A stretch of DNA of 5,417 nt from Actinomycetes bacterium (GTDB lineage Bacteria > Actinomycetota > Acidimicrobiia > Acidimicrobiales > RAAP-2), in contig JAJZYE010000084.1 in assembly GCA_021806055.1 (NCBI GenBank), positions 1 through 5,417 of the forward strand. Direction: 5' to 3'. The notes under the pieces were generated by a model. It was not told the DNA's origin and did no database searches. It saw only the letters and a list, made by a program, of their open reading frames with translations. The translations under genes and the position numbers were made by a program. This document shows positions 1 through 5,379 of this stretch, piece after piece; within the stretch, counting starts at the first letter, position 1, and the number at the start of each line of letters is the position of its first letter.

Positions 1-127
1 TCGACGACAGGTACCCGAGCGCGGCCGACGCGTCGTGGGGGTCGGGCGAGGTCGCGGCGGGCGACGACGGGTCGCCGCCGGACAGGTCAGACGGGGACGG
101 GGACGGATCGAACGCGGCGTCGGGCAT
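1..127 (-). CDS. 5' end of a divergent gene, product unknown (partial)
   Basis: Reading the minus strand from the ATG at 127-125, the frame stays open for 42 codons to the left window edge. The visible residues begin MPDAAFDPSPSPSDLSGG and end ALGYLSS, and are rich in Ser, Pro, Asp and Ala. Such a start looks like a disordered N-terminal tail; there is no hydrophobic signal peptide in the visible part. Codon third positions are almost all G or C, as in the other genes. A TAGGGT hexamer lies exactly six bases before the ATG, which supports this start. The gene is divergent from the isocitrate dehydrogenase-like gene, with 55 bases between the two start codons. No family can be assigned from so short and low-complexity a piece. 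A chance open frame is possible in DNA this GC-rich, but the promoter position argues for a real gene. Confidence 0.55.
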   Translation of the reverse strand, partial: MPDAAFDPSPSPSDLSGGDPSSPAATSPDPHDASAALGYLSS

Positions 128-133
128 GAGCCC

Positions 134-139
134 ACCCTA
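134..139 (-). promoter_or_regulatory. Candidate -10 element of a leaderless divergent promoter
   Basis: On the minus strand the hexamer TAGGGT is followed by six bases (GGGCTC) and then the ATG. This puts the hexamer at -12 to -7 if transcription starts on the A of the ATG, the usual geometry for a leaderless actinobacterial mRNA. No good -35 hexamer is seen at the right distance. The GGGTGGG stretch could instead be a weak ribosome binding site. Confidence 0.45.
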
Positions 140-182
140 GACAGCGCAAAACGCCCACGACGTCGGCGTGCGAGACTGGACC

Positions 183-1262
183 ATGACCATTCCACGAGCG
201 ACCATCGTCGTGTGCGACGGCGACGAGACCGGCCAGGAACTGCTCCTCGAGGCGCTGCGCGTCCTCACCCCCGAGCTGATCGGGGTGGATCTCGAGCTGG
301 TGCACTACGACCTCTCCCTGGCGCGCCGGCGCGCCACCGGCAACGAGATCGTGCGCGAGGCCGCGGCGGCGATGGTCGCCTCCGGCCTCGGGCTCAAGGC
401 CGCCACGGTCACGCCGCCCGAGATCGGGGGCGTCGGCTCGCCCAATCGGCTGCTGCGTGAGGGCATCGGCGGGTCGGTCATCGTGCGTACCGGCCGGCGG
501 ATCCCCGGCGTGGCGCCGGTCGTGGCGACCAACCGACCGATCATCGTGGTGCGCATGGCGGTCGGCGACGCCTACGGCGCCGCCGAGGGGCGCGATGGCG
601 CCCCCGGCGAGGGTGCCGAGAGTGCCTGGCGCACCGAGCGCATCGAGCGTCGCGTCTGCCGCGACGTGGCGGAGTACGCGTTCCAGGCCGCCGACGCGGA
701 AGGAGGCATCGTCTACGGCGGCCCGAAGTGGACCGTCTCACCGACCTACGAGGGGATGTTGAAGGAGGAGATGGACGCGGCCGCGGCTCGTCACCCCCAC
801 GTCCCCTACCACCCGACTCTCATTGACGCCACCTACGCGGGACTACTCACCGACATCCACGAGCGGACGATGGTGATCCCCTCGCTCAACCGCGACGGTG
901 ACTGCCTGAGCGACCTGGTGCTCGCCATGTTCGGTTCGATCGCCGGAGCGGAGTCGGTGCTGCTGTCACTCGACGAGAACCTTCACCCCCGAGTGGCCAT
1001 GGCCGAGGCCCCCCACGGCACCGCCCCCACCCTGGAGGGGAAGAACGTCGCCAACCCCATGGCGATGCTGCTCGCCGAGGCCGCCCTATTGAACCAGGCC
1101 GCCACCCACCTTGGTGAGCCGGCCTTCCACGACGCGGGCGAGCGGCTGCGCGCGGCCACCCTGGAGGGCGCCGCCGAGGGCGTGCGCACGTTCGACCTGG
1201 GCGGCGAGGCGACGACGAGCGACGTGGTCGACGACGTCATCGCGCGCCTGCGAGCCCACTAA
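183..1262 (+). CDS. Isocitrate dehydrogenase-like protein (type II-like, short form)
   Basis: A 359-residue member of the isocitrate/isopropylmalate dehydrogenase superfamily, cytosolic, probably oxidising a 2-hydroxy acid (isocitrate or a relative) by Mg/Mn-dependent oxidative decarboxylation. Compared from memory with human IDH1, the substrate site is largely present: K72 in LKAATVTPPE, S86-P-N88, R92, R124 and Y131 in RMAVGDAYGAA (human R132 to Y139), K182, T184, D215 in LID, then D240 and D244 in GDCLSD. This marks the eukaryote-like type II group. The protein is about 55 residues shorter than human IDH1, mainly from a reduced clasp (51 residues between Y131 and K182 against 73), a shorter cofactor loop and a shorter C-terminus. 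The loop reads H278-GTAPTLEGKNVANP, so the Arg-His pair used for NADP by type II enzymes is absent, and NAD use is possible. The ATG at 183 was chosen because MTIPRATIVV leads straight into strand 1; a GTG at 168 is in frame but has no ribosome binding site. Family membership is firm; substrate and cofactor are not. Confidence 0.85.
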   Translation: MTIPRATIVVCDGDETGQELLLEALRVLTPELIGVDLELVHYDLSLARRRATGNEIVREAAAAMVASGLGLKAATVTPPEIGGVGSPNRLLREGIGGSVIVRTGRRIPGVAPVVATNRPIIVVRMAVGDAYGAAEGRDGAPGEGAESAWRTERIERRVCRDVAEYAFQAADAEGGIVYGGPKWTVSPTYEGMLKEEMDAAAARHPHVPYHPTLIDATYAGLLTDIHERTMVIPSLNRDGDCLSDLVLAMFGSIAGAESVLLSLDENLHPRVAMAEAPHGTAPTLEGKNVANPMAMLLAEAALLNQAATHLGEPAFHDAGERLRAATLEGAAEGVRTFDLGGEATTSDVVDDVIARLRAH

Positions 1263-1265
1263 ACG

Positions 1266-1291
1266 CGACGCGAACGCCGGCGCACGCGTCG
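1266..1291 (+). terminator. Inverted repeat just after the dehydrogenase stop codon
   Basis: CGACGCG (1266-1272) and CGCGTCG (1285-1291) are perfect 7-base arms around a 12-base loop, itself containing the self-complementary CGCCGGCG. The repeat starts three bases after the TAA and has no T-run. It may be a weak terminator for the dehydrogenase gene. It also sits directly against the candidate -10 of the next gene, so it could instead be an operator. Confidence 0.35.
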
Positions 1292-1297
1292 TACACT
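1292..1297 (+). promoter_or_regulatory. Candidate -10 element for the OsmC gene
   Basis: TACACT fits the TAnnnT pattern of actinobacterial housekeeping promoters and stands out in a GC-rich gap. It would start transcription near 1304, giving a leader of about 40 bases to the GTG start. No recognisable -35 is found about 17 bases upstream; that space is taken by the inverted repeat. Confidence 0.35.
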
Positions 1298-1332
1298 GGG
1301 TGACGACCCGGAGACCATGGGTCGGACGACTC

Positions 1333-1339
1333 GGGGAGG
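1333..1339 (+). promoter_or_regulatory. Ribosome binding site favouring the GTG start at 1344
   Basis: GGGGAGG lies four bases before the GTG at 1344. The alternative ATG at 1317, in the same frame, has only a GGAG at a cramped three-base spacing. This site, together with the cysteine positions in the protein, decides for the GTG. Confidence 0.55.
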
Positions 1340-1343
1340 CCTC

Positions 1344-1781
1344 GTGGCTCAACGACACGCGCACACGACGTGGACCGGCACCCTCCAGGAGGGGAGTGGG
1401 CACGTCACCCTCACCAGCAGCGGAGCGGGCGCCTACGACGTCACCTTCCCGCGACGCACCGCCGAGGACGCCGAGGGCGTGACCAGCCCCGAGGAGCTCC
1501 TCGCGGCGGCGCACGCCGCCTGCTACGCCATGCAGCTGTCGGCCATGGTCGCGCGCGCCGGGGGAACGCCCGAGTCGCTCGACGTCGATGCCGGCGTCAC
1601 GCTGCGACCCGACCCCGCCGGCGGCTTTCGCATCACCACGGTGGACCTGGTCGTGCGCGCGAGCGTGACGGGACTGGACGAGTCGGCCTTCGTCGAGGTC
1701 GCCGAAGCCGCGAAGCAGCAGTGCCCGGTGAGCAAGGCGCTGACCGGCGTGGACATCACGCTCGACGCGGCCCTGCGCTAG
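1344..1781 (+). CDS. osmC: OsmC family peroxiredoxin (hydroperoxide reductase)
   Basis: A 145-residue OsmC/Ohr-fold protein, close to the usual 140-145 residues. The family are cytosolic homodimers that reduce organic hydroperoxides and peroxide through two cysteines in each active site. With the GTG start these are C60 in the helix motif TSPEELLAAAHAACYAM and C127 in QQCPVSKAL, almost the same positions as C59 and C125 of Escherichia coli OsmC. The N-terminal strands (TTWTGTLQEGSGHVTL) and the EELLAAAHAACY helix look like the OsmC branch more than the Ohr branch, but the split is not certain without a tree. An in-frame ATG at 1317 would add nine residues (MGRTTRGGL) that do not look like family sequence. 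The gene stands 81 bases after the dehydrogenase and 47 bases before the acyl-CoA dehydrogenase. It may protect against lipid or acyl peroxides, a fitting neighbour for an acyl-CoA oxidation enzyme, but that link is inference. Confidence 0.88.
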   Translation: MAQRHAHTTWTGTLQEGSGHVTLTSSGAGAYDVTFPRRTAEDAEGVTSPEELLAAAHAACYAMQLSAMVARAGGTPESLDVDAGVTLRPDPAGGFRITTVDLVVRASVTGLDESAFVEVAEAAKQQCPVSKALTGVDITLDAALR

Positions 1782-1800
1782 CCCCGAGCGGCCCCGAGGG
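1781..1800 (+). repeat. Two tandem 10-bp repeats upstream of the acyl-CoA dehydrogenase
   Basis: GCCCCGAGCG and GCCCCGAGGG follow each other directly, 9 of 10 bases identical, one DNA turn apart, starting on the last base of the OsmC stop codon and ending just before the candidate -10 at 1802. They may be a two-site protein binding element, or chance in GC-rich DNA. Confidence 0.3.
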
Positions 1801-1801
1801 C

Positions 1802-1807
1802 TACGGT
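1802..1807 (+). promoter_or_regulatory. Candidate -10 element for the acyl-CoA dehydrogenase gene
   Basis: TACGGT matches TAnnnT and would start transcription near 1814, leaving a leader of about 15 bases that holds AGAGG (1820-1824), four bases before the ATG. There is no clear -35. Read-through from the OsmC gene, 47 bases upstream, is an equally possible source of transcript. Confidence 0.35.
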
Positions 1808-1828
1808 GGCGTCGAGCGAAGAGGCACG

Positions 1829-3019
1829 ATGACGACGAGACGAGAGGACGCACCCGAGGGTCGGGGGCTGCTGGCGCCGGTGACCGCCGCCGCCCTCGAG
1901 GACGTGGTCGACCCCGACGACCCGCGCCGACTGGCGATCCGCGAGTGGCTGGCCGCCCACCCCCATCCAACCGGGCACGACCTCGCCGAGGCCGGGCTGG
2001 TCGCGCCCCATTGGCCCGCGCCCTGGGGTCGCGGCGCCGACCTGGAGTACCGGCTGCTCATCGACGACGAGTTGAGTCGATCCGGCGTGACGCGGCCGAT
2101 CAACCCCATCGGCATCGGCTGGGCGGGGCCGACCATCCTCTACGCGGGCACCGAGGACCAACAGCGGCGCTGGCTGCCCGGCCTGCTCAGCGGTGAGGAC
2201 TTCTGGTGCCAGCTCTTCAGCGAGCCCGACGCCGGCAGCGACCTCGCCGCCCTCGCGACCTCGGCGCGCCGCGACGGCGACGAGTGGGTCATCACCGGTC
2301 AGAAGGTGTGGACCAGTTACGCGCACCTGGCCGAGTGGGGGATCCTGCTCGCACGCACGTCGCGCGAGGGCCGCCCCCAGGACGGCGTGAGCTACTTCGT
2401 GTGCCCGATGCGCGCCCCGGGCGTGACCATCGCACCCATCGTCGACATGACGGGCGACCACGCCTTCAACGAGGTGTTCCTCGACGAGGTCCGCCTCCCG
2501 GCCGACTACCTCATCGGTGAGGTGAACGACGGCTGGCGACTGGCCAAGGTCACACTGGGCAACGAACGGGTGTCCCTGTCGGGCGAGGGTGCCCTGTGGG
2601 GCCGGGGCCCGACGGCCGCCGACCTAGTGCGTTTCGTAGCCGAGCGCGACGTCGCGCGCAACGCGCTCGATCGTGATGACCTCGTGCGCTGCTGGAGCCA
2701 CGGCGAGATCCTGCGGCTCTTGCGCCTGCGGCTGCTCGCGGCCGCGATGGCGGGTCGCGAACCCGGGCCCGAGGCCAGCGTGCGCAAGGCCCTGGCCGAC
2801 GACCACGGCCAGGAGGTGATGACCCTGGCCCACCGCCTCGCGGGCCCGGCGGGCATGCTGAGTGACCGCGGTCCCGGCGCCATCGCGGGCGCCGACGGCG
2901 CGTCGTGGTACTACGGCTTCCTCTACGCGCGCGCCCTCACCATCGGTGGCGGCACCGCCGAGGTGCAGCGCAACATCATCGCTGAGCGCGTCCTGGGGCT
3001 GCCGCGCGACGCGCGCTGA
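1829..3019 (+). CDS. Acyl-CoA dehydrogenase family protein (FadE-like)
   Basis: A 396-residue FAD flavoenzyme of the acyl-CoA dehydrogenase family, which makes the 2,3-double bond in acyl-CoA thioesters and passes electrons to electron-transfer flavoprotein. Its length is typical. The N-terminal helical domain is somewhat short. The middle beta domain carries FSEPDAGSDL (130-139) and GQKVWTS (157-163), the two classic FAD/substrate signatures. The C-terminal helical domain has PGPEASVRKALADDHGQ and ends in IGGGTAEVQRNIIAERVLGLPR. The catalytic Glu found at the YEGT position of medium-chain enzymes is Gly here (G374). E246 in LGNERV sits where isovaleryl- and long-chain enzymes keep their base, so E246 is the likely base. 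This pattern is common in mycobacterial FadE proteins. Some FadE proteins form heteromers with a partner gene; none is adjacent, so a homomer is more likely. The open frame continues far upstream, but the ATG at 1829 with AGAGG before it is the credible start. Chain length or steroid/branched substrate cannot be told. Confidence 0.92.
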   Translation: MTTRREDAPEGRGLLAPVTAAALEDVVDPDDPRRLAIREWLAAHPHPTGHDLAEAGLVAPHWPAPWGRGADLEYRLLIDDELSRSGVTRPINPIGIGWAGPTILYAGTEDQQRRWLPGLLSGEDFWCQLFSEPDAGSDLAALATSARRDGDEWVITGQKVWTSYAHLAEWGILLARTSREGRPQDGVSYFVCPMRAPGVTIAPIVDMTGDHAFNEVFLDEVRLPADYLIGEVNDGWRLAKVTLGNERVSLSGEGALWGRGPTAADLVRFVAERDVARNALDRDDLVRCWSHGEILRLLRLRLLAAAMAGREPGPEASVRKALADDHGQEVMTLAHRLAGPAGMLSDRGPGAIAGADGASWYYGFLYARALTIGGGTAEVQRNIIAERVLGLPRDAR

Positions 3020-3041
3020 GGCGTCGCACCCGCGCGAATAC

Positions 3042-3070
3042 TTGACCCTCACAGGGTCCGTTGATAGTGT
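3042..3070 (+). promoter_or_regulatory. Promoter of the permease gene
   Basis: TTGACC (3042-3047) and TAGTGT (3065-3070) are separated by 17 bases, a textbook housekeeping-sigma layout with five of six -35 bases matching TTGACA and a TAnnnT -10. Transcription would begin near A3077/A3078, giving a leader of about 48 bases. The region is clearly less GC-rich than the flanking genes. Confidence 0.7.
3044..3058. promoter_or_regulatory. Inverted repeat over the -35, possible operator
   Basis: GACCCT-CAC-AGGGTC is a perfect 6-base inverted repeat with a three-base centre, sharing GACC with the -35 hexamer and running into the spacer. A dimeric regulator bound here would block or touch sigma factor. 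It is too short and lacks a T-run to be a convincing terminator for the upstream gene, whose stop ends at 3019. Confidence 0.45.
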
Positions 3071-3088
3071 GCGGCCAACCACACGATC
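3063..3088. promoter_or_regulatory. Inverted repeat over the -10 and start point, possible operator
   Basis: GATAGTGTG (3063-3071) and CACACGATC (3080-3088) match as an inverted repeat at 8 of 9 positions around an 8-base centre. The left arm contains the whole -10 TAGTGT and the centre includes the predicted start point. The 17-base spacing between arm midpoints puts them in nearly the same DNA groove, as expected for a dimeric repressor. The regulator is unknown and not encoded in this window. Confidence 0.45.
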
Positions 3089-3116
3089 CGCCATCACTGG
3101 AATTGTGTACATAAAA

Positions 3117-3123
3117 GGGGGGG
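3117..3123 (+). promoter_or_regulatory. G7 run acting as the permease ribosome binding site
   Basis: Seven consecutive G residues follow AAAA and end two bases before the ATG at 3126. The run offers the only purine-rich pairing site for the 16S tail. A GTG at 3105 is in frame and would add seven residues, but has no such site; it would also place the G run inside the coding region. Confidence 0.5.
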
Positions 3124-3125
3124 CT

Positions 3126-5048
3126 ATGGACGCTGATTCGTCGTCATCGCACGTGTCGGACCACGACGCGAGCGATCGCCAACTGAGGCGAGTGCTCTCG
3201 CGAAGTCAGTTGCTCATGCTCTCGTTGGGCGCGATCATCGGATCGGGGTGGCTCTTCTCGGCCATGACGGCCGACACGCTCGCCGGACCCGCCTCGTACG
3301 TGTCGTGGATCGTGGGCGGCATCCTGGTGCTCTTCATCGCCCTGGCCTACGCGGAGGTCGCCACGATGCTGCCGCGCTCGGGCGCGATCGTGCGCTACCC
3401 CCACCTCACCCACGGCGGGTACACCGGCTTCATCCTGGGCTGGGCGTACCTGCTGGCCAGCGCGTCGGTGCCGGCCATTGAGGCGATCGCCACCGTGCAG
3501 TACATCGGCCCACAGGCGCCGGCCAGTTGGCACCTGCTCCAGTCCCCGGTGACCACCTCGTCGATCATCAACTTCCCCGAGGGCTGGCTGTTCACCGTCT
3601 TCCTGCTCGTGGTGTTCTTCTTCATCAACCTCTACGGCGCACGTTTCCTGGGCCGGCTGAACAACGTGGTGATGGTCTGGAAGGTCCTCATCCCGGTGCT
3701 CACCTTCATCCTCATCTTCTTCCTGTCGTTCCACAGCCACAACTTCGCCCCTCCGGGCGGCCAGGCGACCGCCGGCTGGCACGAGGTCTTCTACATCATC
3801 CCCGGCGCCGGGATCATCTTCTCCTTCCTGGGCTTTCGCCAGGCGCTCGACTTCGGAGGCGAGGCGGCCAACCCCCAGCGCGACATTCCCTTCGCCACGA
3901 TCGTCTCGGTGCTGATCGGCATCGTGATCTACACCCTGCTCCAGATCGCCTTCACCGGCGGCATCGTGTGGCACTACTTCGGCATCAAGGTGAACGACTA
4001 CGCCGCTCTGGGATCGCCCTCGAGCGTGGCCGGACACGTCCTGGTCACCGCCAGCCCGTTCTTCGCCATCATGAAGGCGTCGGGCGTCGCGTTCCTGGTG
4101 TCGGTGATGTCCTACCTGCTCATCGCGGACGCCTTCGTCTCGCCGATGGGCACCGGCTACATCTACCTCGGCACCGGCGGACGCACCATCTACGGGATGG
4201 GCGTGAGCGGCTACTTCCCCTCGGCCTCCACGAAGGTCAGCCCGCGTACGCGGATACCGTGGGTCGCCCTGCTGGCGTCGTTCCTGGTTGCCGTGGCGTT
4301 CGTCAGCCCGAATAAGAGTTGGTTCTCACTGGTGGGCATCATCACCTCGATGACCGTCTTCACCTACATCATGGGTGGCGTGAGCCTGCAGATCTTCCGC
4401 AAGACCGCCCCCGACCTGGCCCGCCCATTCCGCCTGGGAGCCTCGGGCTTCTGGGCCCCCGTCTCGTTCCTGGCGGCCACCGCGATCGTCTACTGGTCGG
4501 GCTTCGCCACCGATATCGAGCTGATCGCCCTGCTCTTCATCGGCCTACCCCTGTACGCCTGGTTCTTCGCGGGCCCGCGCGGCTACATGAACCGCACCGC
4601 GTCCTACGTCGTCGGCGTCGTCTTCCTGGCCGCGTGGATCCTCCTGCTGCACTGGGGCCACTGGGTCTTGACGTCGGCGGTGCCCACCAACCCGAGTGAG
4701 CACGCGCCGTTCCTGCTCTGGTACCTGCTAGTGGCGATAGCGGTCTACGGCTTCACCGCACTGTGCTGGCTGTTCGGGACCGGCGAGGGACGCCACCTGA
4801 TCACCCGCTCGCTGTGGCTGATCACCTACATCCTGGCCGAGGTCTTCCTCTCCTACTACGGGGCCTTCGGCGTGACCGCCCACGTCCCCAAGTTGCTGAC
4901 CTTCCCGATCGACACGATCTGGGCTCTGGTCATCGGGCTCATCTGCTTCTACTGGGCCGTGAAGAGCGGCTACGAGACTGAGGAGATCCGCGCGATCACC
5001 GACTCCGGGTCGGGCATGGTGGCCGAGAACCCCGCTGCCGTGTCGTAA
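3126..5048 (+). CDS. APC-superfamily amino acid/polyamine permease, long form
   Basis: A 640-residue inner-membrane transporter of the amino acid-polyamine-organocation superfamily, probably a proton-coupled importer of an amino acid or amine. A polar, Ser/Asp-rich tail of about 25 residues faces the cytoplasm. Helix 1 holds GAIIGSGWLF (35-44), the unwound carboxylate-binding motif of the superfamily. Helix 6 and its loop hold FSFLGFRQALDFGGEAANPQRDIP (232-255), matching the consensus that ends in E-x-x-NPxRdiP. I count about 14 to 16 hydrophobic segments, roughly at 29-49, 55-78, 98-128, 153-172, 181-202, 221-240, 256-281, 303-338, 377-394, 398-422, 440-460, 462-482, 491-512, 527-551, 564-583 and 593-613. 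Usual members have 12 and about 450-500 residues, so the C-terminal part beyond about 490 is an extension. The last 25 residues are polar. It has its own promoter with two dyads, pointing to regulated, separate expression. Substrate cannot be named. Confidence 0.88.
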   Translation: MDADSSSSHVSDHDASDRQLRRVLSRSQLLMLSLGAIIGSGWLFSAMTADTLAGPASYVSWIVGGILVLFIALAYAEVATMLPRSGAIVRYPHLTHGGYTGFILGWAYLLASASVPAIEAIATVQYIGPQAPASWHLLQSPVTTSSIINFPEGWLFTVFLLVVFFFINLYGARFLGRLNNVVMVWKVLIPVLTFILIFFLSFHSHNFAPPGGQATAGWHEVFYIIPGAGIIFSFLGFRQALDFGGEAANPQRDIPFATIVSVLIGIVIYTLLQIAFTGGIVWHYFGIKVNDYAALGSPSSVAGHVLVTASPFFAIMKASGVAFLVSVMSYLLIADAFVSPMGTGYIYLGTGGRTIYGMGVSGYFPSASTKVSPRTRIPWVALLASFLVAVAFVSPNKSWFSLVGIITSMTVFTYIMGGVSLQIFRKTAPDLARPFRLGASGFWAPVSFLAATAIVYWSGFATDIELIALLFIGLPLYAWFFAGPRGYMNRTASYVVGVVFLAAWILLLHWGHWVLTSAVPTNPSEHAPFLLWYLLVAIAVYGFTALCWLFGTGEGRHLITRSLWLITYILAEVFLSYYGAFGVTAHVPKLLTFPIDTIWALVIGLICFYWAVKSGYETEEIRAITDSGSGMVAENPAAVS

Positions 5049-5066
5049 TCGAAGGCGACCGCCGCC

Positions 5067-5118
5067 GGCCAGTTCTGGTGGTGAGCCGCGCCGGTCGTGC
5101 GCACCACCAGAACTGGCC
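5067..5118. terminator. Strong stem-loop after the permease gene
   Basis: GGCCAGTTCTGGTGGTG (5067-5083) and its exact reverse complement (5102-5118) form a perfect 17-base stem around an 18-base loop, 18 bases after the TAA. No T-run follows on either strand, as is common for terminators in GC-rich actinobacteria. Because it is symmetric it could stop transcription from both sides. A dispersed genomic repeat is the main alternative. Confidence 0.6.
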
Positions 5119-5143
5119 CCCGACGAGGAGATCGCTCGTACGC

Positions 5144-5183
5144 GGGCGGCTCGGGCCCCACGTCACACGTGCCCGAGCCGCCC
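5144..5183. terminator. Second stem-loop, perfect 13-base arms
   Basis: GGGCGGCTCGGGC (5144-5156) and GCCCGAGCCGCCC (5171-5183) are exact reverse complements around a 14-base loop. Inside the loop ACGT-CAC-ACGT can pair further, leaving a CCC bulge. There is no T-run. It may be a second terminator, or the terminator of a minus-strand gene arriving from the right. Confidence 0.5.
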
Positions 5184-5194
5184 AACGACGAACC

Positions 5195-5220
5195 TCACGT
5201 CGGTCTGATCACCGACGTGA
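5195..5220. repeat. Third inverted repeat, perfect 10-base arms
   Basis: TCACGTCGGT (5195-5204) and ACCGACGTGA (5211-5220) are exact reverse complements around CTGATC. It starts 12 bases after the second stem-loop. The long arms and short loop suit either a hairpin or a protein binding site; no promoter is visible beside it. Confidence 0.45.
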
Positions 5221-5325
5221 CCACCCGCGCCACGCCGGTCGCGTCGACGATACCGATGGTGCTGCGCATCACGCGCGTCGATCACGAGGCGCCACGAGGT
5301 CGGGAACTCGAGGATGCCTCTCGCG

Positions 5326-5379
5326 GCCACCCTCGTCGCTCGCCACCCTCGTCGCTCGCCACCCTCGTCGCTCGCCACC
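5326..5379. repeat. 16-bp tandem repeat, 3.4 copies
   Basis: GCCACCCTCGTCGCTC occurs three times without any change (5326-5341, 5342-5357, 5358-5373), followed by a 6-base partial copy GCCACC (5374-5379). The period is not a multiple of three, so changes in copy number would break any reading frame through it. Exact identity suggests recent expansion. Confidence 0.9.

Noticed and set aside
151..169. Small dyad ACGCC/GGCGT with CGACGTCG in the divergent gap
   Set aside because: The two palindromes have different centres and the arms are only five bases, so they are likely to occur by chance in GC-rich DNA.
1370..1828. Upstream in-frame extension of the acyl-CoA dehydrogenase
   Set aside because: The frame is open by chance through the OsmC gene and reads as Arg-rich nonsense. 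Family similarity begins only after the ATG at 1829, which has a ribosome binding site.
1086..1970. Minus-strand open frame of 294 codons
   Set aside because: It lies opposite the end of the dehydrogenase, the whole OsmC gene and the start of the acyl-CoA dehydrogenase, and its translation is Arg/Gly-rich without family motifs. It is a shadow of GC-rich coding DNA.
2862..3125. Upstream in-frame extension of the permease
   Set aside because: It overlaps the end of the acyl-CoA dehydrogenase and crosses the promoter and leader. Permease sequence begins after the ATG at 3126.
3144..4037. Minus-strand open frame of 297 codons opposite the permease
   Set aside because: The product is full of His, Asp, Glu, Val and Arg, the expected complement of membrane-helix codons, and shows no domain. 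The permease on the + strand has clear motifs.
5067..5118. Insertion-sequence end or attachment site
   Set aside because: No transposase or integrase is present, no target duplication is visible, and the position just after a stop codon fits a terminator better.
5326..5379. CRISPR array
   Set aside because: The copies abut directly with no variable spacers, and the unit is only 16 bases.
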